Assembly (NCBI GenBank): GCA_030065935.1
Contig: JASJCP010000005.1
Location: 1-64,000, forward strand
Source of the DNA: Xenococcaceae cyanobacterium MO_167.B27
GTDB lineage: Bacteria; Cyanobacteriota; Cyanobacteriia; Cyanobacteriales; Xenococcaceae
DNA: 64,000 nucleotides
Direction of reading: 5' to 3'
Position 1 is the first letter of the stretch, and each line of letters starts with the position of its first letter. A program made the translations under genes and the position numbers. Positions 1-9,963 of the stretch are shown here, piece by piece. The notes beneath the pieces were generated by a model, which saw only the letters and a list, made by a program, of their open reading frames with translations, was not told the DNA's origin and searched no databases.

Positions 1-200
1 ATTCCAAATTGTCTAGGTGCGTTGCTCGTACCAACTTACAGCAATTTATAGCTAGATTTCTGGTACTTGCAAGTATTATACAACGGCTGAAGTCCTTGCT
101 ATATAAAGATTTGGTGTTGAGAATATCTCTATTTTGTATACTTACACCTTGCCCTCGCGCTCGATCCTCTCCCAGAAGGTCGAGGGAATTCCCGCTCCGT
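1..200 (+). ncRNA. Structured RNA-like repeat, copy 1 (5' end may lie outside the window)
   Basis: Shares blocks with 22442-22640 (ATTCCAAATT.TCTAGGTGCGTTGCT, TTACAGCAATTT.TAGCTAGATTT, TTATACAACGGCT, GGGAATTCCCGCTC); stem GTACCA (28-33)/TGGTAC (61-66) covaries with copy 2. Confidence 0.5.
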
Positions 201-294
201 TCTTTAAGCTTACCTACTTACACCCCATAATCTACTACGACTTCTGCTTAAGTTTCAAGTAAATTAATTTTATGGTTTTAACAAGTCTTTCCCT

Positions 295-2730
295 ATGATG
301 AAGAGCTTACATTCATTGACTCAACAAATTGAGATTTGGTGGAAAAAATCTAGTCAAATTTATGTATTTCTCTGGGAAAGAGGCAGAAAAGGACATTTGT
401 TCCCTTCAAAAACCCAAAATAGAAATTTGAATCGAAAATCTAGAATTAAAAGAACTCGATTACGCCACTCTCTCTTAATCTTAATTATTGCCATATTCAG
501 TTTAACCAGTGTTGTTGGTTACAGGTTCTACAATCAACCACAACTCACAGTCGGTAAGATTTCTCCTGTCACCATCAAAGCTCCCCGTGATGCACAATTT
601 GAAGACAAAGTAACCACTCTCGAAAAAAGAAAAGAAGTACAGATAGGCATCATTCCCATACTGAAGCAAGATCGAGAAATTACTAATCAGACTAAACTAC
701 AACTGTCTAACTATTTGACTACTATTGACGAGTTAAGAAAGCTAGTTCAACCTTTTCCTTTTATAGATACTGGGATTCTCTCTTTAGAAACTCAGCAGTA
801 TCTTCGCTGTTGTGATGAATCTCAATTCAAAATCTTACTAGAATCCCTGACTCAGCAATCTCTCGACTCCCAACCTAATTCCCCAGCAAATAATACTCCT
901 GACTTTAATGTAGCGTTGCGCAAGGCAGTTACTCAATTAAAAGCTTATCGTCAGGAGACATCTCCAAAAAAATTGGAATCTCTAATGATTAAGGTAACTC
1001 TGATACGTTACCGCTATGCTCAGACTTTAAAAAAATTTCGACAACAACCAATTCCCTTTCTCAATGAGACAGAAGTTGAAACCCTTTTCAATTTTAGCGA
1101 TCGCGATTGGCAAAAAACCAAAAATGTGCTTAACCTCGCCACACAGAGGATATTAGCTCAAGGTATTGCGCCAGGAATTCCCTCAGATATTTTAGAGCAA
1201 GCAGTTAATGTACAACTTAATCCTGATATTCCCCCATCTGCTTCCCATTTAGCTACTAATCTGTTATTGGGGATTTTGCAACCTAATTTGCAAGAAGATC
1301 GAGAAGCTACGAAAAATATTGCCGAAAAAGCAGCAGAGGCGATAGCTCCAGTAATTGCATCTGTCAAAGAAGGAGAAATAATTGTTGCAGAAGGAGAGAC
1401 GATTTCTCAAACAGATTTTGTGTTACTTGATGGTTTAGGGTTAAGTCGTCGGGAGATTAACTGGTTAGGAATCAGACTATCTATTGTGGTGGTTACTTCC
1501 ATAATTGGGATATTTCTATCGATTCAACACAAAATTTATCCCTGTCTTCGTCGTCGTGATTACCTCTTGTTGTGTTTGCTCAGTTTGACCACACCGATTT
1601 TAACTCTTTTCAATATCCCTTACACCAATCTTTCTGCTGTGGCTGTGTTAATCAGTAGCTTTTACAGTCCCCTACTAGCTGTTTGTCATATTATCTTACT
1701 AGCAATTTTAGTTAGTTTCAGTGGTGTAGCTATTAGCTGGGAATATTTATTAGCAGGAAGCGCGGGAGGAATTGTCGCAGCAGCGATCGCAGGAAGATTA
1801 CGTTCTCGCGAAGCTATGTCCAGATTAGGGTTAATAGTCGGCTTAACTCAAGGAGGAATCTATTTTATTACCCATCTGATTTTAAGTGCTAGTGCAGTTA
1901 CTATTTGGTCAGCAATCTTACCAGGAGCAATTATATTCGGTTTATCGGGAGTCGCCTGGAGTATCGTTGCTATCGGAGTATCTCCATCCCTAGAAAGATG
2001 TTTCGATCTCATAACCCCAATCCGTTTAGCAGAATTATCTAATCCCAACTTACCTCTACTCAAAAGACTAGCTACAGAAGCACCAGGAACATTTCAACAC
2101 ACCATGTTTGTGGCTTCCTTAGCAGAATCCGCAGCCAGAGAACTTAACTGTAATGTGGAATTAGTCAGAGCAGGAACTTTATATCATGATATTGGAAAAA
2201 TGCACGACCCTCTAGGCTTTATTGAAAATCAGATGGGGGGACCCAATAAACATGACGCAATTAACGATCCTTGGAAAAGTGCGGAAATTATTAAAAAGCA
2301 CGTGACAGAAGGATTAGTTATGGCTCGTAAATACGGCTTACCCAAAGCAATTCGCGATTTTATCCCCGAACATCAAGGAACACTGTTAATTGCTTACTTT
2401 TATCACCAAGCTAAACAACAAACCAATGAGCCAGTATTAGAATCTGATTTCTGCTATGATGGTCCAATTCCTCAATCGAGGGAAGCAGGAATTATGATGT
2501 TAGCAGATGGTTGTGAAGCAGCATTGCGATCGCTGACAGAAGCTACTCCCGAACAGGCTTTGGCTACAATTAAAAAGATTTTTAAGGCTCGCTGGAAAGA
2601 TCAGCAACTATGTGATAGTGGTTTAAGTTATGAGGAATTACCCATTATTGCAGAAGTCTTTGTTCAAGTTTGGCAACAATTTAATCACAAACGCATTGCT
2701 TATCCCAAAGGAGCTTTAGACTCTAAGTAA
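295..2730 (+). CDS. 7TM-HD domain phosphohydrolase (PgpH/YqfF-like)
   Basis: N-terminal extracellular region, multiple TM segments, C-terminal HD motif HTMFVASLAESAARELN...YHDIGKMHDP. Confidence 0.9.
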   Translation: MMKSLHSLTQQIEIWWKKSSQIYVFLWERGRKGHLFPSKTQNRNLNRKSRIKRTRLRHSLLILIIAIFSLTSVVGYRFYNQPQLTVGKISPVTIKAPRDAQFEDKVTTLEKRKEVQIGIIPILKQDREITNQTKLQLSNYLTTIDELRKLVQPFPFIDTGILSLETQQYLRCCDESQFKILLESLTQQSLDSQPNSPANNTPDFNVALRKAVTQLKAYRQETSPKKLESLMIKVTLIRYRYAQTLKKFRQQPIPFLNETEVETLFNFSDRDWQKTKNVLNLATQRILAQGIAPGIPSDILEQAVNVQLNPDIPPSASHLATNLLLGILQPNLQEDREATKNIAEKAAEAIAPVIASVKEGEIIVAEGETISQTDFVLLDGLGLSRREINWLGIRLSIVVVTSIIGIFLSIQHKIYPCLRRRDYLLLCLLSLTTPILTLFNIPYTNLSAVAVLISSFYSPLLAVCHIILLAILVSFSGVAISWEYLLAGSAGGIVAAAIAGRLRSREAMSRLGLIVGLTQGGIYFITHLILSASAVTIWSAILPGAIIFGLSGVAWSIVAIGVSPSLERCFDLITPIRLAELSNPNLPLLKRLATEAPGTFQHTMFVASLAESAARELNCNVELVRAGTLYHDIGKMHDPLGFIENQMGGPNKHDAINDPWKSAEIIKKHVTEGLVMARKYGLPKAIRDFIPEHQGTLLIAYFYHQAKQQTNEPVLESDFCYDGPIPQSREAGIMMLADGCEAALRSLTEATPEQALATIKKIFKARWKDQQLCDSGLSYEELPIIAEVFVQVWQQFNHKRIAYPKGALDSK

Positions 2731-2815
2731 GGGACTCCGAATGAAGGATGAAGAATAAGTAATAAGTAATAATGAGCAATCAAGCATTAGCCATTAGCCA
2801 TTAGCAATACCGCAA

Positions 2816-4174
2816 GTGACTCAACAACAAAAACATTTCAATCGCTCTCGCGCCAGCTTACAGCAAGCCATTTCTTGGTACGCTAGTTTTCGCCGTCACT
2901 GGAACTATCCCCCAGATGCAAAATTACAAGCTGCGGTAAAAGAAGATTTACAAGCACTCAGGGAAGCTCTAAATAAATTAGACCGTAAAGCCATTCGGAT
3001 TGCTACTTTTGGCTTAGTGAGTTGTGGCAAATCTTCAATTATTAATGGTTTATTAGGTCAAAAAATTTTACAAACAGGACCATTTCACGGTGTTACTAAA
3101 TTTCCCCAATCTGTACGCTGGAATCCTCTCAATAGCGAAGTAGAAATCGAATTAATTGATACTCCTGGTTTAGATGAAATTTCAGGAGAAGCCAGAGCTA
3201 AAATGGCTCGGGAAGTTGCTAAAGCAGCAGATTTAATCTTGTTTGTTGTAGCAGGAGATATTACCCGTACTGAATATCAAGCTCTGAGTGGACTCCGAAT
3301 TAAGCACAAGCCTTTAATTTTAGTATTTAATAAAATCGATCTTTATTCAGAGCGCGATCGCGACAGGATTTATTATCAACTACAATTGCTTAATCGTAAT
3401 TATGACCAAGAAGATTTAGACAAGATCGTTTACAGTGAAGATATTGTAATGGTGTCTGCTAAACCCCAACCGATTCAAGTTAGGGTAGAATCTGCTGATG
3501 GAACTGTAGCTACAGGATGGGAAACACCACCCCCACAACTAGAACAGTTGAAAACAGCTTTAGTAAAAATTTTGCAAAGAGAAGGAATATCACTCCTAGC
3601 TTTAAATTCTTTGGTACAAGCTCAAGAAGCGGAAACCAATATTGCACAGAAAACTGTAAAATTGCGAGGCAAAGAAGCTCAACATATCATCTGGAAATAT
3701 GCTACCTATAAATCACTCGCTGTTGCAGCTAATCCCATCCCCTTACTAGATGTTCTTGGGGGTTTGGTAACAGATTTAGCTCTAATTCGCTGTTTGGCTC
3801 GGTTATACGGATTACCTCTTACTAATCACGAAGCAGGAAATCTGTGGCGCAAAATTGCTGCTAGCTCTGGAGCTTTACTCCTCGGGGAAGTTACTAGTAA
3901 TCTGATTCTAAGTATCGGTAAAGGTGGTGTAGCTTTGACTGATGCTTTTAGTAACCCTTCCGCTTTGACTCTCTATAGTACCACCGCCAGTTTACAAGGT
4001 GCGATCGCTGGTTATGGAGCTTACGTCGTGGGAAAAGTAGCCCAAGTTTATCTCGAACAAGGCTGTACTTGGGGTTCTCTTGGTGCTTCTACTGTAATCG
4101 CTGAGATTTTATCTCAGGTAGAACCCAACACTATTATATATCGTCTGCGTCAAGAATTAATCTCTAACCAATAA
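2816..4174 (+). CDS. Era-like GTPase with C-terminal membrane region (DUF697-like)
   Basis: GLVSCGKSS P-loop, DTPGLDE G3, NKID G4; GTG start. Confidence 0.85.
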   Translation: MTQQQKHFNRSRASLQQAISWYASFRRHWNYPPDAKLQAAVKEDLQALREALNKLDRKAIRIATFGLVSCGKSSIINGLLGQKILQTGPFHGVTKFPQSVRWNPLNSEVEIELIDTPGLDEISGEARAKMAREVAKAADLILFVVAGDITRTEYQALSGLRIKHKPLILVFNKIDLYSERDRDRIYYQLQLLNRNYDQEDLDKIVYSEDIVMVSAKPQPIQVRVESADGTVATGWETPPPQLEQLKTALVKILQREGISLLALNSLVQAQEAETNIAQKTVKLRGKEAQHIIWKYATYKSLAVAANPIPLLDVLGGLVTDLALIRCLARLYGLPLTNHEAGNLWRKIAASSGALLLGEVTSNLILSIGKGGVALTDAFSNPSALTLYSTTASLQGAIAGYGAYVVGKVAQVYLEQGCTWGSLGASTVIAEILSQVEPNTIIYRLRQELISNQ

Positions 4175-4314
4175 CTTAAGGGTTAATTTAACAGCTAGAT
4201 TTACAGATTCGATAAAAATAGCTTAAAAACTTTATATAAATTTCATGTCACTAGAATCAAGTTTTGACATAAGATAAAAGTAATAAAAAACCTATATAGC
4301 AATAAAAATGTACC

Positions 4315-4797
4315 CTATGGCACAAGAATTCTGTTAAACAAACTATTCAGACTTTTAAATTCTTTATGACTTCTAATGGGAGTGAAATCACTGTCTTGGG
4401 ATGCCATGTAGCAATACTTAGTAGGCTGAATTTGGATTGCTTCTAGAAGATTGTCAATAGCTTGAGCAACATTGTTCTGTAATGCGTGGAAACAAGCCTT
4501 ATTATATAAACTACTGGCTTCATCTGTAGCAGGAATAGCCAAGAGAACATCATCTTCAAGACTTTCTTCCAAGCTGTTAGAGAATACCCCTAAAGCTTTA
4601 TTAAAACAAGCATCAGCTTCTTCTATCTTGCCCAGTTGTTCTAGTACTTCTCCCTTTTCGCACCAAGCCTCATAATAGTTGGGCTTTATGGCGATCGCCT
4701 TATCGTAACAAGCGATTGCTGATTCGAGTTTACCCACACTGGCTAAAATCTTACCTCGGTTGAACCATTCGTGGCGATCAGTTTGTTTGATTTCCAT
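4315..4797 (-). CDS. TPR repeat protein
   Basis: Tandem TPR units (AIACYDKAIAIKPNYYEAWCEKGEVLEQLGKIEEADACFNKAL). Confidence 0.8.
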   Translation of the reverse strand: MEIKQTDRHEWFNRGKILASVGKLESAIACYDKAIAIKPNYYEAWCEKGEVLEQLGKIEEADACFNKALGVFSNSLEESLEDDVLLAIPATDEASSLYNKACFHALQNNVAQAIDNLLEAIQIQPTKYCYMASQDSDFTPIRSHKEFKSLNSLFNRILVP

Positions 4798-5198
4798 GGT
4801 TGTTAATCGTTTAAGTTGGTAGGTTGTATAGTGAGACTATTTTAAGGACTAATAAGTTTCATAGTCCTTCTAAAATTTAATCTTAGTTTCCCAATCTGGA
4901 ACTACTGATCTTGCTGTGACGCTCCTTGTACTGGAGTTTAAGGTAAAAATTATCATTGATAAATAATTTTTTATACTAATATTTTATTCCGGTTCCCTTG
5001 AAGACGAGGGCAAGATCAACAACTAAAAGAAAAGTTTACAGAAATTTATATTTTTGGGGCTACCTGAATATATATTCTCTCGCCCCTTCATGAAATAAAT
5101 ATGAAATTTTTATGAGCAGATAATGAACTTTAGGAGAGAAAATTCTGACAGCAGTTTTTAAGTACTCAGACAGAATCAATTAGTTTTTTTGGGCGATT

Positions 5199-6203
5199 TT
5201 AACTATATAGATGCCCTACATACTCTCCATATCCATTGTAGGCTAGAGTTTCCTTAATGTCCCAAGATAGACCAGGTCCTTTACTAATAAACTTCTCTGT
5301 AGCTTGTGACCAGCGAGGATGGGGTTTATTGGGGTTGACATTGGCCTCAAAATCGTACTCTCTAGAATCGATAGTATTCCAATAGGTTGCTGGTTGAGAG
5401 TCGAGAAACTCAATCTTAACGATGGATTTTGCTCCTTTAAAACCATATTTCCAGGGAATAACCATGCGTAAAGGTGCGCCATGTTGTTTGGGTAAATCAT
5501 GACCATAAATTCCCACTGCGAAAAAGGCTAATTCATTTGCCATTTCCTCAATTCTTAACCCTTCTTGATAGGGCCAAGGTAAAGAACCAATGTGGAATCC
5601 TGGTCCTGTAGTAATTTCAGGGTCATAAAAAGAAGTAAAACGAACATACTTAGCCTTAGAAGTCGGCTCTACTGCTTCAATTAATTTTTTCATAGGAAAG
5701 CCAATCCAGGGTAGCACCATAGACCAAGCTTCTACACAACGGAAACGATAAACTCTTTCTTCTAGGGGAAATTTTTGTTTTAACTCATCAATATCGTAAG
5801 TCTGAGGGTTGTTAACCAGTCCTGTTACTTCTACTTTCCAGTTTTCAGTAGGAAGCTTTTGAGCATTCAACCAAATTTTTTTGGTTCCCCCATACTCATA
5901 AAAATTATTATACTGTCCTGCTAGTTTTTCTTCTGTTATCGGTCGTTGTACCTTGGTAAATGCAGGATTTTGAGTAAGATTAGTGATTTTTGGTAAGTCT
6001 AGGCTAGCTTCTAAAGCTGTTTGCGAAGCAGATTTGCCAACAGCAGAATTAGAGGAGTCGCATCCTGCAAGAGGTAAAATACTAGCACCAATTCCAGCAC
6101 CAATAAGGGTTTTAATAAAACGACGGCGATTCCAATAAAGAGTTTCTGCAGTGATTTGGTTCTCTGAGGCTGACCAGATTTGAGGAATACGAATTAAAGT
6201 CAT
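5199..6203 (-). CDS. msrP: Protein-methionine-sulfoxide reductase catalytic subunit MsrP (YedY-like molybdoenzyme)
   Basis: Twin-arginine-type leader NRRRFIKTLIGAG; RFRCVEAWSMVLPWIGFPM and GAPLRMVIPWKYGFKGAKSIV motifs. Confidence 0.9.
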   Translation of the reverse strand: MTLIRIPQIWSASENQITAETLYWNRRRFIKTLIGAGIGASILPLAGCDSSNSAVGKSASQTALEASLDLPKITNLTQNPAFTKVQRPITEEKLAGQYNNFYEYGGTKKIWLNAQKLPTENWKVEVTGLVNNPQTYDIDELKQKFPLEERVYRFRCVEAWSMVLPWIGFPMKKLIEAVEPTSKAKYVRFTSFYDPEITTGPGFHIGSLPWPYQEGLRIEEMANELAFFAVGIYGHDLPKQHGAPLRMVIPWKYGFKGAKSIVKIEFLDSQPATYWNTIDSREYDFEANVNPNKPHPRWSQATEKFISKGPGLSWDIKETLAYNGYGEYVGHLYS

Positions 6204-6469
6204 TATTATTTAACAAAAAATTAATCTTTTATGTGTTTAGTTTAATAGAGTTAACATTTCTTGGGAATAGCACATAAAAATTCATTTATCTTTAGATAAG
6301 TTAAATTGAACCTGAGTTCCAGAAACCAAAGAATCCTTAAAAAATAGTAAAACTTTTTAAAAATCACAGCTAAAGATTGACTTATATGAGCAATCGTTAC
6401 AAAAACTTAAAGCTTTTTTGCCGTCTGAAGTTTAATAGATAATAATGATGACGATGATTTCCATCATCA

Positions 6470-7813
6470 ATGTCTATAATAAATGACCTAGAAATAAAGC
6501 CCTATAATACCACCATGTCCCTCAAAAAACCCTTTGAGTACTCTTCCAAACCACCCCAAAATCAATTAAGCTATGATCCTAGACTATCGTTAGCTGTAAA
6601 TAATAGCAATCACCAAAATGGGATAGAGTATCCTACTACTATGGGCAGTCAAGGCATCCCTAAAGAAGAGAACAGAGGTAATAAAATTATTCCCAGTAAC
6701 ATTGCTAAAATCAAGGTCGTCGGTGTAGGCGGTGGAGGCTGTAACGCAGTTAACCGCATGATCTCAAGTGGAGTAGAAGGAATTGAGTTTTGGGCAGTTA
6801 ATACAGATGCTCAGGCTTTGGATAGAGCAGCAGCAGAACAAAAATTACAAATCGGACATAAAATTACCAGAGGTTTGGGGGCTGGAGGAAATCCTGCAAT
6901 TGGACAAAAGGCTGCGGAAGAATCACGGGATGAAATAGCCCACGCTCTAGAAAATACTGACCTGGTATTTATCACTTCAGGAATGGGAGGCGGTACGGGA
7001 ACAGGAGCAGCACCCATCGCTGCGGAAGTGGCAAAAGAAATGGGCTGTTTGACGGTAGGAGTTGTAACTCGTCCTTTTACTTTTGAAGGAAGAAGACGCA
7101 CGAAGCAAGCAGAAGAAGGAATTAATGCTCTCAAAAGTCGAGTTGATACTTTAATCGTTATTCCTAATAACCAACTGTTGACAGTAATCTCTCCTGAAAC
7201 TCCAGTTCAGCAAGCTTTTCAAGTAGCAGATGATGTCTTAAGACAAGGGGTTCAAGGCATTTCGGATATTATTACTGTTCCTGGGCTGATCAATGTGGAC
7301 TTTGCAGATGTTAAAGCAGTCATGGCGGATGCAGGTTCAGCCTTAATGGGAATTGGTATAGGTTCAGGTAAATCTCGGGCTAGGGAAGCAGCCAGCGCAG
7401 CCGTATCTTCTCCTCTTCTTGAAGCTTCTATTAATGGAGCTAAAGGAGTAGTGCTTAATATTACTGGGGGCTATGACCTAACTCTCCACGAAGTTAATGC
7501 TGCTGCGGATAGTGTTTATGAAGTAGTGGATCAAGATGCCAATATTATCTTTGGTGCAGTAATTGACGAACGCATGGAAGGGGAAATTCGGATTACTGTC
7601 ATTGCTACAGGCTTTGACGGAGATGAAGCTCAAAAAGAGATGAGTAACCCAGAAGCAGAATCACAAATTTTCTCTTCTCTTCCCCAACCTCCTAATACCA
7701 GACAATTTAATCAAAAGCCATCAACCGAGCGCCAAGTACCCCACCCTCAGAGAGATCGCAGTCCCATTGAAATCCCCGATTTTCTCCAAAGAAGACGTTT
7801 TCCTAAAAATTAA
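6470..7813 (+). CDS. ftsZ: Cell division protein FtsZ
   Basis: Tubulin signature [28 protein letters not shown]-terminal peptide [11 protein letters not shown]. Confidence 0.98.
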   Translation: MSIINDLEIKPYNTTMSLKKPFEYSSKPPQNQLSYDPRLSLAVNNSNHQNGIEYPTTMGSQGIPKEENRGNKIIPSNIAKIKVVGVGGGGCNAVNRMISSGVEGIEFWAVNTDAQALDRAAAEQKLQIGHKITRGLGAGGNPAIGQKAAEESRDEIAHALENTDLVFITSGMGGGTGTGAAPIAAEVAKEMGCLTVGVVTRPFTFEGRRRTKQAEEGINALKSRVDTLIVIPNNQLLTVISPETPVQQAFQVADDVLRQGVQGISDIITVPGLINVDFADVKAVMADAGSALMGIGIGSGKSRAREAASAAVSSPLLEASINGAKGVVLNITGGYDLTLHEVNAAADSVYEVVDQDANIIFGAVIDERMEGEIRITVIATGFDGDEAQKEMSNPEAESQIFSSLPQPPNTRQFNQKPSTERQVPHPQRDRSPIEIPDFLQRRRFPKN

Positions 7814-7823
7814 AATTTAGTAC

Positions 7824-8633
7824 ATGACTCAGGTAGCTTTAACTATTGCTGGCTCGGATAGTGGGGGTGGTGCAGGAATTCAAGCGGATTTGCGGACTTT
7901 TGCTTTTCATAGAGTTCATGGCACCTCTGTAATCACTTGTGTGACTGCTCAAAATACAGTGGAAGTAACTCAAGTTACAGCTATGGAAAACTCGATAGTA
8001 GGAGCGCAAATAGCAACAGTGGTTAAGGATATTAAGATAGACGCTGTTAAAACAGGAATGCTATTTAATCAAGCAATTATTGAGGAAGTAGCAGCAAAAA
8101 TAGCTCAATACAACCTAAGCAATTTGGTGGTTGACCCCGTGATGGTAACTCGCGCAGGAGTGAAAATAATTGATGATCATGCTATTGCCAGTTTAACTAA
8201 GCTGCTGTTTCCCCAAGCTCTCATTGTCACCCCCAATCGCTATGAAGCGCAAATTCTCAGTGGCATTGAAATTAATAGTCTAGAGGATATGAAACAAGCC
8301 TGTAAGCTAATTCATCAGAACTTACAAGCTAAAGTTGTTTTGATTAAAGGAGGCTCAATGTCAGGAAAACTACAAGGGATTGATGTCTGGTATGACGGAG
8401 ATAATTGGGAAATTCTAACAGCAGAAGTAGTAAACACCAAAAATACCCACGGTACAGGTTGTACCCTATCAGCAGCAATTGCAGCTAACTTAGCATTAGG
8501 CAAAGATTTATTTACAGCAGTCAAATTGGGAAAAAATTATCTCACTTCAGCACTAAAATATGCTTTAAATATCGGTCAAGGAAATGGACCTGTTGGGCAT
8601 TTTTTTCCAATTTTGCCCCAATATAGCCCATAG
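7824..8633 (+). CDS. thiD: Hydroxymethylpyrimidine/phosphomethylpyrimidine kinase
   Basis: ALTIAGSDSGGGAGIQADLRTF and NTHGTGCTLSAAIAANLA. Confidence 0.95.
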   Translation: MTQVALTIAGSDSGGGAGIQADLRTFAFHRVHGTSVITCVTAQNTVEVTQVTAMENSIVGAQIATVVKDIKIDAVKTGMLFNQAIIEEVAAKIAQYNLSNLVVDPVMVTRAGVKIIDDHAIASLTKLLFPQALIVTPNRYEAQILSGIEINSLEDMKQACKLIHQNLQAKVVLIKGGSMSGKLQGIDVWYDGDNWEILTAEVVNTKNTHGTGCTLSAAIAANLALGKDLFTAVKLGKNYLTSALKYALNIGQGNGPVGHFFPILPQYSP

Positions 8634-8641
8634 GAACAAGC

Positions 8642-9109
8642 GTGAAACTAGCAACTAAAATTGAGGCAATTCTCTACATCAAAGGACGACCTCTTTCATT
8701 AGAAGAAATAGGAACTTTATTAGAATGCGAGCGGGAAATCGTCGAAGAAGGTTTAATTGAATTAATGAATGACTATGCCCATCGTGATAGTGCTTTAGAA
8801 ATTGTTGAAACAGATAATGGTTATAGTCTGCAACTTAAATCAGCCTATAGTACTATGCTCAAAGACTTGATCCCTGCGGAATTAGGCAAAGGAGCATTAA
8901 GAACTCTAGCTGCGATCGCTCTTAAAAATCCCATATTACAAACCGAGTTAATTGAACTGAGGGGGAGTAGTGCTTACCAACAAGTTTCAGAGTTAGTAGA
9001 ATTAGGATTTATTCGGAAAAGACCCCAAAAAGACGGTCGTTCTTATTGGTTAGAAGTCACTGATAAATTTCATCAATACTTTGAAATCGAACAAATGATG
9101 GTATCTTGA
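8642..9109 (+). CDS. scpB: Segregation and condensation protein B
   Basis: IEAILYIKGRPLSLEEI winged-helix protein; GTG start. Confidence 0.85.
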   Translation: MKLATKIEAILYIKGRPLSLEEIGTLLECEREIVEEGLIELMNDYAHRDSALEIVETDNGYSLQLKSAYSTMLKDLIPAELGKGALRTLAAIALKNPILQTELIELRGSSAYQQVSELVELGFIRKRPQKDGRSYWLEVTDKFHQYFEIEQMMVS

Positions 9110-9195
9110 CAAAAATCTGTTGTTGTGGTTCACTAGCGATTCTAGCCAATATTATGTAAAAGTAGAGAGTATGTATATCCAAAATTTGGAAAGGA

Positions 9196-9558
9196 ATGAT
9201 ATTTAACTTCGATTTTCTCGATTCTGACTCCCAAGACCGCGATTACAATAACCTTATGGAGTATCTCCGTAAACAACACCCTGAAGTGTTATCTAAAATT
9301 GCTCAATCTGCTAGCCCTGAAGTCAAGCAAATTATCTCGCAAAATGTTCAAGGATTAGTAGGGATGCTGCCTACAGGAGACTTTAACATTAAAGTTACTA
9401 CAGATAAAGAAAATCTAGCCCATCTTTTGGCTTCTGCTATGATGACTGGCTATTTTCTTTGTCAAATGGAAAAACGTCGGGATTTAGAAGAGAGTGTTTT
9501 TGGCTCTGATTCTCTCAACAAAAGTTCTGAAACCGAGGAATTACCAGAATCAGAATAA
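9196..9558 (+). CDS. DUF760-like conserved cyanobacterial protein
   Basis: NLMEYLRKQHPEVLSKIAQSASPEVKQIISQNVQGLVGMLP. Confidence 0.6.
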   Translation: MIFNFDFLDSDSQDRDYNNLMEYLRKQHPEVLSKIAQSASPEVKQIISQNVQGLVGMLPTGDFNIKVTTDKENLAHLLASAMMTGYFLCQMEKRRDLEESVFGSDSLNKSSETEELPESE

Positions 9559-9641
9559 TGTTGGGAGAAATCTACTTCAGAAGAGGGAAGAGTCTAGCCT
9601 ACTTTTTCCCTCTGGTCATTCCTTTATTGGTCTGTAGTTAA

Positions 9642-9737
9642 TTAACCGCCTTTAGAAAAGGTCAACATAATTAAGGCTGAAAGTAGCATCCCAGGACTGA
9701 GTAAAATAACTAGAGTTAATAATTCGTTGGAAGTCAT
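9642..9737 (-). CDS. Candidate 31-aa single-TM small protein MTSNELLTLVILLSPGMLLSALIMLTFSKGG
   Basis: Manual reverse-strand translation from ATG 9737 to TAA 9642; hydrophobic core with Gly/Lys C-terminal tail, like small photosynthetic/respiratory subunits. Confidence 0.5.
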   Translation of the reverse strand: MTSNELLTLVILLSPGMLLSALIMLTFSKGG

Positions 9738-9963
9738 ATTTTCAAGAATTGATAATGGATAATTGAGAGTTGTCGTATCGCTGTATTTACCCTCTAGAGT
9801 AACGCTACATCTGTTGAGCTTTAGTTTTAATCAAGAATTTATTAAGAAATCATCTGGGCTAAAGTGAGTTGGAGCTTATCCGTGTTGCTTCCCACCGTTA
9901 ATTAAAATCTACACAAATCTGTGGAGTCGCATTCCTAACGGTTAGAATGCTAGCTTGTGGCAT

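Noticed and set aside
1-230. Diversity-generating retroelement template/variable repeat pair with 22442-22640
   Set aside because: Differences are not adenine-specific and no reverse transcriptase is present
6811-7134. Antisense ORFs inside ftsZ and similar ones inside other genes
   Set aside because: They mirror strongly coding sense genes and have no family features
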